Source: Dactylonectria macrodidyma (taxonomy: Eukaryota > Ascomycota > Sordariomycetes > Hypocreales > Nectriaceae). From it: DNA of 64,000 nucleotides. Position numbers and translations under genes: made by a program. Of the stretch, positions 49,521-59,094 are shown one piece after another; the stretch's first letter is position 1, and the number at the start of each line of letters is the position of its first letter. Where the stretch lies: contig JAGMUV010000010.1 of the NCBI GenBank assembly GCA_020744425.1, positions 1 through 64,000 of the forward strand, given 5' to 3'. The notes beneath the pieces are model-generated. The model saw only the letters and a list, made by a program, of their open reading frames with translations, ran no database searches and had not been told where the DNA came from.

Positions 49521-51069
49521 ATGGCTTGCGACACCAGCAATCCCGAGTCCCAGGTATGGAAGGGCGCCTCCATATTTCCTTTGTTTGCCATGTGGGACTA
49601 ATGACGGGACTGATGGGAACTAGTGCCCGGTGAAGATTATCGGTAGCTGTCAGGATGAGCAAGCTTTTGGTTCCTGCTCGGATCTCGCTCCCCATAGCCA
49701 TCAATCTAGATGCGATGACCCCACGATTTGGGTTACAATTCAGGGCCACCCCGCCGCCATTCCAGGCCCTGTTCCACTGGATCGCCATGACCATGACCAT
49801 GACCCGTTTTATATCAACACCCGTGTCGAGTGGTGGGCTAAATTGCCGGCCCGTCAACCTCAACCTGGGGCCTGTCTCAGCTGCATCTTCTCCGACTCTC
49901 TTGGCAAACACGGCGACGATTACGACGACGACGACGGTGGCCCGTCTCAGAAAGAAGCGCAACTATTACTCATCCGTGCACTCCAAGCTCTGGTCATTAC
50001 GAGCTCAGCTACCGGCAATACCGACGACAATCAGGACAATAATGACGGCCAGGGGACAGTGGCACAGAGGGAGGGCAACAGCTCCTTGTCTTCTGGACCA
50101 GGGCCGGCCGAGTCCTACAACTGTTCGAATATCATCAGCAGAGGCAACGGGAACACGCCTCCTCTCGACAAGAAGCGGCCGCCCTCGGGTGATCCCCCCG
50201 ATGGACACGATCCCAAGAAATCGAGGGCCGACTCCCCGTCTTCAGAAGCGAAGCGCCTGGCATGCCCGTATTTCAAGCACGACCCCGATAAATATTGGCA
50301 ATGCTCAGCCTTCAACCCACGCAGTGTTGCAGACGTGCGCCAGCATCTTAAAAGATCAAGCAATCACCCGCCCCAGCGTCCACACTGCCCGAGATGCAAC
50401 ATGATCTTCGACGACTCCAGCACCGCCCCCACGCCCTCGACTGTGCAGCAGCAGCGCGATGCTCACATCCGAGAGTGCGACGACCTTGAAAAGGGCCCTG
50501 AGGTTCCCGGTCTTACACAGGACCTGATCCATCGGATCAGGCACACTACACTCACCGGCTCCGAGAGAGAAAAATGGTTCGCCTTATGGGACATGATATT
50601 CCCCGATACTTCCCGCCCCAGGTCGCCGTACGTCGAGTCTGTGCGTTCGCAAGTTGTCGATATGTTCCAACATGAAGCAACTGCATTTCTTCAGTCCCGG
50701 AACCAAGAGCAAGCGGTGGCCCCCCCAGAGCTTCACATCTATGATTTGTGTCTCTTCATAATAACTGAACGAGGCACTCGCAGTCTCCCCCCCAATTATC
50801 CGCCACGGCCTCCATCGCCCATGTCGGCCATGTTGTTTTCCCCGGTCGGCCCAGCACCTATCCGTACAGCGTATCCAATTACCGGCGCAGAGGAAAATTC
50901 AGCGGCCATTGAATTTTTAGGCCCAGCAGCCTTGGCACCCGCAACGTCTTTACCACCCACGCCCGTTACCCAGGAGCTACTGTCGCATCATCAAGAGACC
51001 GATGATGAGCTATATGGCATTTGGGTTCACCCGTCGCCACAGTATCCGTGCTATGACGAGAGTCAATAA
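49521..51069 (+). CDS. Paired zinc-finger protein B (2 exons, 492 aa)
   Basis: Exon 1 (49521-49553) encodes MACDTSNPESQ; a 70-bp intron (49554-49623, GTATGG donor, CTAATG branch site, TAG) joins it in frame to exon 2 (49624-51069). A low-complexity region with an HDHDHD run and an acidic DDYDDDD run precedes the module. Finger 1 is C225-x12-C238-x13-H252-x6-H259. Finger 2 is C266-x2-C269, then an insertion, H292 and C296. EREKWFALWDMIF (W329, W333) follows. The Pro-rich C-terminus has no domain I know. It is clearly homologous to proteins A and C, with finger 2 enlarged by about 10 residues. Convergent with gene C. Function unknown. Confidence 0.78.
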
Positions 51070-51584
51070 GCTCAGATATTGCCTCGGAGAACTTGATATT
51101 ACTATTTTCCCTTTTCTCTTTTCCTTTCATGCCCCCAAGGAGACCGGCTTAATATGCAGATTTTGGGATGGAGGGCTTGTTTTTCTTTTCCAGCTTTCGT
51201 CAATAAACCCGCAGATAAACAGAAGCAACACAGTAGACGGCGTATGTGACGGACCGTTTCAATAGTCTTGTGGTTTTTTTTTTTTTTTTTTAAAAAAAAA
51301 GGAATTATATTACGAACTTGATAGTAGGCTGTAGGTCTTAGGTAGCAGCCTAATACCCTAAGCGCACCTAAGGTTATAGGGGACTTAGCTGGCGACTTGT
51401 TAGTACGCCTTGTACCTTATGTAACTGACAAACTAGGATCAAGGGTTATAGCGTCTCTAGCCCCCATGCCTTAGAACCACAGTTGAGATACAGTGTTACT
51501 CAGCTCCTCCTCGTCATTGTCCATCAGGATCAGATGTAACCCCAACGACACTCAGCGACGTGACTGCTGAAAAAGGTGATTAGC
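51070..51584. other. Convergent intergenic region with T18A9 tract
   Basis: 3-prime ends of genes B and C face each other. Eighteen T (51,274-51,291) are followed directly by nine A (51,292-51,300), after which the composition changes for about 180 bp. The tract could be a retroposed poly(A) end or a terminator-like element; no element was recognised. Confidence 0.4.
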
Positions 51585-54170
51585 TCAAGATAGAATCCTC
51601 TGTAGCACATCCCAGATTCCCCTATACTTGCCAAAATCTTGCTGTCCATCCTTGCCCTCAATGGAAAGCTCCAACAGCTTATCGATCATCCGATCCAGCA
51701 CCTTCCGGCTGGCCAACGTCATGTCCGTCTCGGTCCAGTGAGCACCGTCAGCGCGGCAGCCTTTCGATTCTAGGAACTCAAAGACGACATCCTTTCCATT
51801 GTTCAGCCAGTATTCTCTAAGCCATCGGATGCATGCCTCGACTTTGGACGACACAAAAGGGACCGATGGCTTCTCAGGCCCACCAAACAGACACCTCCAG
51901 ATTGCGTACCATCGTTCCTCCTTCGACTGGAGTGGGATGAGACGCGTGGCCAATTGCCTCATCTGGTGCTCGGATATCCCTTCATATCCTACTTCGGCCC
52001 TTAAATCGCATGTGTGTTTTCTTATATGGCCGTCGCAAGCCCCAGGCGTGTCGAAGATTTGACTGCACTTTGGGCAGTAGTAGGGCAGGGGATGGGCTTT
52101 CTCCAAATGCCGAATGAGATCACAAATCTTAGGAAAGCCCCCTTCCTTGAGGCAAGACTTGTACCGTTCGGGCGTCCGACGTTCAAAGGGACAGGCAAAG
52201 GCGTGAGTCTGAATCTTACTGGAAAAGCCTCCTTCCTTGACGCAAGACTTGAACCGTTCGGGCGTTCGACGTTCAAAGGTGGGTATCTTGGTTCCCGGGT
52301 TGTCGACAACAACGGTTTCTATATCCTCCGAGTCCGTGAAATACTCGACTTCTGTGTACTCTTCAAAGCAGTCTGCCTTGACCCGCTTTCTTGATGGTAG
52401 TGTTGGTACAAGTGTTTGTTCAGGTACGTTGTTGGCGGACTTGACACTTGTCACCCATTGCAAGAAGTGCTCAAGGCCATGTTCCGTCATCTCATCTGCA
52501 AACTGGCCTAGTGACTGGTTGTAATCTCGAGGTGGATATTCCCCTGGCCGACTTCGATGCAACTCAATGCCCTGCCCTTCCAGTTCCGAACTTTTCGGAG
52601 AATCACTCGTGTCTCCCACTGGATTCTCTAACAATTTCACACTTCCTTGCCGCTCATCATCACCGATTGTCTCGGCTCTACCTTTATTGGTATCTCTTTG
52701 ATCTCTAATCTGGCCGCCGTGGAATGGTCTCAACGGCACCGTGGCACCGAGAAAGACAGATGATTCCCTGGTTGGCGTAGGAGCAGCAACACTCTCAGAT
52801 TTGATATCTTGTGAAAGATTGTACCTGCCGGGCTTTATCCACGCCGCCGGATTGACTCGGCTCGCAGCTGAGGCAGGTTCATTTAGCGCCAGAGTTCCCG
52901 TCGCGTCTCGCTTCTTCCCTGAGCCCGCTCTCAGAAACCGAGATGGATCAATTGATAATTTGGAGGCAGGCGAATACCCCGCAACTATTGCACTAGACGT
53001 TCTTGCGGTTACTGAGCGGGTGATGCAAATCCTTCTCGGGCGGCCCTCTGGTAATTCGCTGAGATTGAGCGCTAGGGATGGAGATGATCGGACATAGCGA
53101 TTGTTCCACGCCCTTAAAGGAATCCCCAAGCCTATTCGGCCGTCATCTTCACTGTTCCATCCGACGAGGCACAGGAGAATTTCTTGGTCTGCATTTTTTG
53201 GACCAAACGTGCCCACGATAAGAATCCCAGCAGAGCTGGTCTGTATGTAGCCTCGGATTCGAAGAGGCGTCGAAGGCGAGTGATTACCAAAATGGGTAAA
53301 CTCGGACGGAGAGTTGGCGAAAAGACCCCGATACTGCTGACCGCTCGTAGACTGCCATCCAAACAGTGTTGCGTCATCGGTGTCCTTTAACATCTCCTCT
53401 TGTAATCGGAGAAAGGCCTGTTGTCCTTCGCCGTATATGATGGTCATACTGACCCCGAAGATGCCCAGTAGAGAATACGCAACATCCTCGGGCCGATCAG
53501 CTAAGAGTTGGGCTGCCCACGACATCCTCTGCCCGATAGAGAAATCAGGGAGACTTTCTGAATCCTCGAGAACGGCCCTGTCGATTCGAAGAAGCCTTGA
53601 AAGGAATGGAACCAGCGATTTCTTGGATCCTATTTGATTCCACTGACGATCGTAGAATTGAATATCCTTAGAGGCAATGAGCTCTGGCAGCATCCAAACC
53701 CCCCTTCTCCACTTGCTTTGCGCGATGTACTTCCCTGGGTCACTGTGTAAATCCCCTAGGCTTTCGAGTTCCTTCCCTTGGTCGTCGAGTTGTGTCATCG
53801 GGCTGTCGAGCAGTGGTTGGTGAGTTTTCACATCACTTAGATGTGCGAGGCAGACTTGGGCGTTCTGATATATCTCGAACATCGAGTTGAGAGCCTCGGA
53901 CAGATCAGCGCTTGACGATCGATCAACGCACAAGAAACTGGCCCATAACTTCGTGACACCGAAAGCTTGGGCCTCGGAACAAGCCTTCAAGATATTCTCG
54001 AGGCCCGCTCCGTGGGAAACTGCCGTCAAACTATGCGCATCTGAACTATTAAGATCCGTGAAGTTGACTCCTCCATCTTCCCAACAGTAGGAAAGAGTGG
54101 CATAAGGTGTGTCATTTGTGGCTCGATTGTATCGCTGAAGCCTCAGCGTAAAAATGTCTACCAGCCACAT
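51585..54170 (-). CDS. HET-domain protein fused to paired zinc fingers (protein C, 861 aa)
   Basis: The start at 54,170 gives MWLVDIFTLRL, the usual opening of HET proteins. HET blocks follow: YATLSYCW (residues 23-30), SSADLSEALNSMF near 85-100, then WMLPELIASKDIQFYDR and RPEDVAYSLLGIFGV of the HET-D/E subtype. The block normally WIDTCCID reads WASFLCVD, so it is atypical. A ~350-residue low-complexity linker leads to C660-x12-C673-x14-H688-x4-H693 and C699-x2-C702-x12-H715-x5-C721, then EERWYAIWRCLF (W754, W758). HET domains trigger incompatibility cell death; here the usual NACHT-WD40 is replaced by the module shared with A and B. Single exon. Confidence 0.87.
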   Translation of the reverse strand: MWLVDIFTLRLQRYNRATNDTPYATLSYCWEDGGVNFTDLNSSDAHSLTAVSHGAGLENILKACSEAQAFGVTKLWASFLCVDRSSSADLSEALNSMFEIYQNAQVCLAHLSDVKTHQPLLDSPMTQLDDQGKELESLGDLHSDPGKYIAQSKWRRGVWMLPELIASKDIQFYDRQWNQIGSKKSLVPFLSRLLRIDRAVLEDSESLPDFSIGQRMSWAAQLLADRPEDVAYSLLGIFGVSMTIIYGEGQQAFLRLQEEMLKDTDDATLFGWQSTSGQQYRGLFANSPSEFTHFGNHSPSTPLRIRGYIQTSSAGILIVGTFGPKNADQEILLCLVGWNSEDDGRIGLGIPLRAWNNRYVRSSPSLALNLSELPEGRPRRICITRSVTARTSSAIVAGYSPASKLSIDPSRFLRAGSGKKRDATGTLALNEPASAASRVNPAAWIKPGRYNLSQDIKSESVAAPTPTRESSVFLGATVPLRPFHGGQIRDQRDTNKGRAETIGDDERQGSVKLLENPVGDTSDSPKSSELEGQGIELHRSRPGEYPPRDYNQSLGQFADEMTEHGLEHFLQWVTSVKSANNVPEQTLVPTLPSRKRVKADCFEEYTEVEYFTDSEDIETVVVDNPGTKIPTFERRTPERFKSCVKEGGFSSKIQTHAFACPFERRTPERYKSCLKEGGFPKICDLIRHLEKAHPLPYYCPKCSQIFDTPGACDGHIRKHTCDLRAEVGYEGISEHQMRQLATRLIPLQSKEERWYAIWRCLFGGPEKPSVPFVSSKVEACIRWLREYWLNNGKDVVFEFLESKGCRADGAHWTETDMTLASRKVLDRMIDKLLELSIEGKDGQQDFGKYRGIWDVLQRILS
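52132..52279 (-). repeat. Tandem duplication inside the HET/zinc-finger gene
   Basis: 58 bp at 52,132-52,189 are repeated with a 90-bp offset at 52,222-52,279 with few mismatches. In the protein this duplicates FERRTPERFKSCVKEGGF and FERRTPERYKSCLKEGGF, the first half of finger 1. The upstream copy has lost its first cysteine. The offset is a multiple of three, so the frame is kept. Confidence 0.85.
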
Positions 54171-54279
54171 GGCAGGGTTGAACAACTATTGGGTGGGAGG
54201 CTTCCAAATAGCTAGCATGAGTTAAAGATACCAGTATATTCATGGCCAGAGATTGATAGCAGAAGGCAGGCAGGCAGAG

Positions 54280-54285
54280 TTTATA
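54280..54285 (-). promoter_or_regulatory. Candidate TATA box of the HET gene
   Basis: TATAAA on the minus strand, about 110 bp upstream of the chosen start at 54,170. This supports that start over any further upstream. Confidence 0.4.
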
Positions 54286-54929
54286 TGATAAAAGAATTTC
54301 TTGGTAAGGGCTGACACAGGCGTAGAGGTGCCCCATTTTAACTCATACTACCTAGTAGTGACTGCCAAACTACACTATGAGTGTGAGCAAAGCAAGGTAC
54401 CAACTTGTACCACAGGGGGGCGCTGTACTTATTGCCTTGGTAAATTTAGGAGAGGATAAATGTACAGGCCCTGGGATTTTCTAATTGGCTATGCTAGGCA
54501 ACTGAATTGGCTTACATGCCGCAGGTCCCAAAGGGATGCGGCAGCCCGACTTTTTGTCAAGAGGCCCTAGACTCCCGTCATGTTATTGGTGCACATATGT
54601 GCTAGAAAAAACCAGGACCATATTATTGGTGCACAGTTGCGCAGGTTAGATTACGTGTGCCTTCTGTCGGGCGACTAAGCCTTAATAATAGTCCTAGCTA
54701 ATAGATCTGCAGGGTTGCGAGCAGTAATGAATTAAATGCGATGAGGCTCAGGTGAGTATATGAGCACTTTGGATTGAAATCGCTGGTCATTTCCACCGAG
54801 GGCTACACATTTGCCTCCAGACGTAGTCATACTCAGGCTAGGCCTGTAATACAGCCAGGCGGACTACACTCAAACCGCGCTCGCCGCTGCGTGAGCTCAG
54901 CAGCTTTGGTCATTCGATTTGGATGAAAT
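54286..54929. other. Intergenic region upstream of the HET gene
   Basis: No gene is recognised. A short phrase (TTATTGGTGCACA) occurs twice, at about 54,583 and 54,624. Composition is normal to slightly AT-rich. Confidence 0.35.
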
Positions 54930-55087
54930 GTACAATATTGTCGACAGCATCGGTGATTCATCATCGGCTGATTGGACGCACGGATCATATGAGAACGCGA
55001 CTGACTGAACTGAGCCGCGATGGCCCTTGAGCGTCGCCATGCACGCACCCGTCGTTGTATCCCAGAGCTGTACGGTGCGGTAACGTT
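54930..55087 (-). pseudogene. WD40 repeat relic
   Basis: On the minus strand 55,085-54,984 reads 34 residues containing TVQLWDTTTGACMATLKGH followed by RGSVQSVAFSYD, one blade junction of a WD40 propeller of the type found at the C-terminus of fungal NLRs. After it comes SADDES, a decayed next blade. No start, stop or complete gene is present. It points away from the NLR fragment at 55,634, so it is not simply that gene's own C-terminus in place. Confidence 0.75.
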
Positions 55088-55633
55088 AACGGGCCCGGCA
55101 TCTGCAGCTCGTGTATCTTCAGCGCAGTGAACAAGCCCGTTATTAACATTCCGGGAGGCATACGTCAGTCAGGCTGAGTAGGAAACTAGCATCATTGGGA
55201 GGGAACCCCCCACTCACATCGCGTTAATGGCACAGTCGTTTCCTTCAAGGAGGCAGGATGCGCGCGTTGCCAATGACAGACTGCAGTACACTTTGAACAA
55301 CACTTTGAACGGACACTGCATCAGGTGCAGAGCCTAGGCCTAAGGCTGGCTAGTCATTCTGAGGCCATTAGGCTGTGCATGAAACCTGGCTTGCCCGCCG
55401 TCCAAGCCAGCAGATTGGGCAGCGACACATCAATTGCCAACTCAGCATACAACCAAGTAAGCCTCACAAGGAGGCGCCTGCATTGCCACTATATGCGTAT
55501 TTTGAGGCCTCGTCGATCATTCTTTGCACCTCTTTTTATGTTTCACCCTGTCAAAGCCTCACATCCCACCCAACACCGCGATCCTTTTCGCTCATCGCCC
55601 AGCAGCCGCCCAGGATCTAAACAGCTCTACCAG

Positions 55634-56589
55634 ATGGATCCATTCAGTCTCACGGAGGGCATCATCGCCTTCGCCCAGATAGCCGACAGAGTGGTAAAGG
55701 TCTGTAAAACATACATTGGGGCTGTCCAAGACGCTCCTTTAGATCTCCGATTCATCCTCATTGAAGTCTCCACAGTTAAGACCCTTCTCGACACTGTGCT
55801 CATCCTCGCCCCTTGTACGATGAGATCCTCAGCATTATCTCACCTTACCAGTCCGGATGGCCCTATTGAGGGCTGTCACAAAGCACTCTCCGAAATCGAA
55901 AAGCTCTTGCCGAGCGGTCATGCTGTCACACCATCGTCTATCAAAGCCCAAAAGATGGAAACTGAAGACTTCATTGACATCCCTAGGTCGGACCCTGAAG
56001 GAAACACGAGCAAAGTAATTACACGAGCAGATCTCGAGACACAAAAACACCATCACCTTGGCACTTACCGCAGACTCAAGGTTAGTTGATATTGCAGAGA
56101 GTATCATTTCTATATCAATGGCCTGTTCTAATATCCAAAAGTCGCGAAATTAAAGATATCAAAGAAGTTACCATGCATATCAAAGCGGAGCTGACCGGTA
56201 AGTGGCTTCTTTCTCAATTTGATGTTGTCCTGGAATATACTATTAACACCAAGTCGCATCAAGAGCTTTAAGAAAATGAGGTTTACAAATGGCTCCAGTC
56301 CACGGATCCATCTGCTCTTTACTATCGAGCTTGCAAGCTATACGAGCCTGGAACTGCACACTGGATTTTCCGTTGGGAGGATTGGAAAACTTGGATAGCG
56401 GGACACAAAAGATGTCTTTGGATCGACGGCGTGCCTGGAGCTGGCAAGACAATTCTAGCACCCCAAATCATTGAAAACATCAAAGAGCTCCAACACTCCA
56501 GAGTGCCCTCAGTTGGGGGGACAGCTCACGTCTACTATTATTGTTTTTACAGTCACAAACAGGATGAAGCAACTCTATTTCTGAAATAA
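55634..56589 (+). pseudogene. Truncated STAND/NLR gene (PigL_N and start of NACHT)
   Basis: The start at 55,634 gives MDPFSLTEGIIAFAQIADRV, the fungal N-terminal domain of STAND proteins (PF17111-like), which runs to about 56,080 and ends HHHLGTYRRLK. An intron of about 60 bp follows; its acceptor does not keep frame cleanly. The next block runs into an in-frame TAA near 56,269, read-through of which gives VYKWLQSTDPSALYYRA and the Walker A GVPGAGKT at about 56,430. Frame and homology stop at YYCFYSHKQDEATLFLK, about 20 bp from the DAK gene end; the rest of NACHT and all sensor repeats are missing. Most likely a dead remnant; a short product ending at 56,269 is possible. Confidence 0.82.
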
Positions 56590-56605
56590 ATGTTAACTTA
56601 ATTCA

Positions 56606-58420
56606 TTAAAGTTCACTTGCTAAACCTAAAAAGAAAGCACTAAGCCCCCAAGCGCCCGGGTCCGGAACTTGAGCAAAGCCATCTCCACCAATATACACTG
56701 TCCGCCCTAAATTGGCCTTCATTCCCTTAGTTAGCTCTGCTCCACGCCTAGAAGCCTTGGCTGCTGTCCGCACATCCTCCAATCTGGCTAGCGCCTGGAT
56801 AAATGGTTCTAAGGCATCGATAAGTGTTCGGTCGCCGACCCGGGCGGGCGTATACTTTGACAATGCCGCGCTACTATGCTTGAGTGCCTGCGCCCAGGTC
56901 TTGGTGTCGACGACTCCAGGACCATGATTAGCTAGGTAGCTAAGCAAGGCGTTGAGGAAGATGGTATGGAGAGCGCCAGATGTTCCATCCATGGACGCCT
57001 CGACTTTCGATAGAATAGTGGCAACGTCCAAAACCGCGTCTCCCGTGAGTGGCCTCTGATTAATTCCATCAAGAACGGCTGATACAGATAGTTAGCAAAT
57101 TTGATATGTGTAATTGTGAAGGAAAATAAACTTACCTTCAGCTCCACGCCTCATTCCCGTACCACAGTCGCCGTCGCCCACAATAGTATCAAACCTGGTA
57201 ATTTCAGGTTCTGCCGCTATAATGGAATCCAGGCCAGCAGTAAGAGCTTTCCTTGCCCTAACAGCATCATAACGTAGACCACTGGGCTTAACAAGATTGT
57301 CTTCAACCTCGTGCATGTCCGAGGTCACTGTTCTTGCAAGAGCCCAGGTCTCGGGCATGATAGGCGCTGCCCACCCTGTAGCCTCTGCATGAGAATCGAG
57401 AAGCTTCAACAAGTCAAGTCCTTGCTTGTTCCCCGTTGAGAGGTTGAGAAGTGTGATGGAGAAGCCCAGGCCGTTCAAACTGGTCATGAACGTGCCTGTA
57501 AGAATTCTCACCGGATTGATGTTGTAAGTTCCTTCCAACTGCTCCACCACCTCGGCAGTAATTCCGCCCATCTCCAAGGGACTAACACCGCCGAGGTTAT
57601 TGACGAGCAGGACTACCTCCGAGTCGATTTTAAGGAAAGACCGATCTTCATCGTTCGGATCTAGAAGTTGCTGAAGCATGTTGCTGACCAAGGTAGGAAA
57701 ACTCACTTTTTCGGTTCCTGAGCCTGGTTCATTATGAATTCCCATGCCGAGCTCAACCTCTTGGTCGCCTGAAGCACCGGAACCATGACTCGCTCCATCC
57801 GTTGCCTGTCGCCCAGGGACATGGACGTGCTCTAGACTTGCCCCGACGCTAGCGATATTCTCGGCTGCGAGGCGAGCGACACTTGCAACTTCCTGTAGGC
57901 TTCCCCCCTGTTCAGCCAGCGCACCGGCAATTTTTTGCACAAGAACTGTTCCGGCTATGCCGCGACGCCCAACTTTGCCGGCCTTGGCCCTGCCAACTCC
58001 AACGTCATCCCCAACCACGACCATGTCAACATTGATACCTCTAGAACGCGCCTTTTCAACTGCAACGCCAAAGTTGAGAACATCGCCAGTGTAATTCATA
58101 ACAATGACAAGAACACCTTGCGAATTGTCAACCCGGCCTATGATGGCTGAGAGGATCTGCTGTGTGGCAGGCGAGGCAAAGATGGTGCCCGCAACCGAGG
58201 CAGTCAGCAGCCCCTTGCCAACCATGGCGCCAAAAGAAGGTTCATGGCCTGAGCCACCGCCAGACACAAGAGAGACATGGCTGCCTTGCGAGCCTCTTTG
58301 ACGTCGATAGATGATCTTGTTGGCCGAGTCAAGGGCCAGTGACGGGTTGTTTAGAATAGTGGCCCATAGAGATGCATCAACGAGCTGGGTTGGATCGTGA
58401 AGGAAGTGCTTATCCGACAT
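56606..58420 (-). CDS. DAK: Dihydroxyacetone kinase (2 exons, 585 aa)
   Basis: Exon 1 is 58420-57136 and exon 2 is 57078-56606; the 57-bp intron (57079-57135) has a GTAAGT donor and a GCTAAC branch site. It phosphorylates dihydroxyacetone with ATP to dihydroxyacetone phosphate, in the cytosol, in glycerol use and DHA detoxification. DhaK domain: GGGSGHEP (residues 54-61), FASPATQQIL, NYTGDVLNFG, and SLEHVHVPGR with His198 as the covalent substrate-binding histidine. DhaL domain: VGDGDCGTGM (Mg-ATP site), MDGTSGALHTIF, and DALEPF. Length and motif order match yeast Dak1/2. In-frame codons run upstream to 58,495, but MSDKHF at 58,420 fits the family start. The gene end abuts the broken NLR. Confidence 0.93.
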
Positions 58421-59094
58421 GGCGTATGAATAGCTTGTAGGCTCAAAGAAAACTGACTTGTAGTATAGAGGCAACTTGAAAGTTAAATGTGACAAGATTC
58501 ACAATCAATAGCCTCTCAGACGCTAAAAGCATGGACATTAGTACTTATATTTATGAAAATCAACGACGTATTTGACGCTATACCTAGCCATCTCAGAATT
58601 GGCGACTGCGATAAAATTGACGTAATAAAACCATATGGATGGATGCCTTTTTTCCTTTTTTCCCTTTTCGCTCTCCGGCCTACACCCAAGCTGACCTGGA
58701 CTTGACTTGTAAAGGGGGTTTCCGCGGTGTGGAGAAGTTTTCCGCGGCGTGTGGAGATTTTCCCGTGGAATACTTAATTCCATCTCTTGAAGGCTTCCCC
58801 GCCAGTCCGCGGTAATTTCCCGTGAAATACGAGAATGTTCCGTCCTCGCCGTCTAATAGATGATAGAGGATATTGTCGAACAGAGGCAAAATCAAGGTGA
58901 GATAAGTATTTAAACCATCTAGTTCATTCAGACAATCAAAGTCTCTACGATATACCTGCATAGCCTCAACCGAATGATCACCACACCTTAACTCATTGAG
59001 TTTACCTCCGAAGCTCAGTTCTCGTCTAAGGCCAACCAGTATCTTATGACTACTAATGTACCTTTCTCCCCTATTGTCATGACCCGCGCTCTTA
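58421..59094. other. Upstream region of the kinase gene
   Basis: This should contain the DAK promoter. A phrase close to TTTTCCGCGGCGTGTGGAG occurs twice with variation (about 58,720-58,765), and CCGCGG appears several times to 58,815. No gene is recognised; the 93-codon minus frame at 58,680-58,961 has no known domain. Confidence 0.35.
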
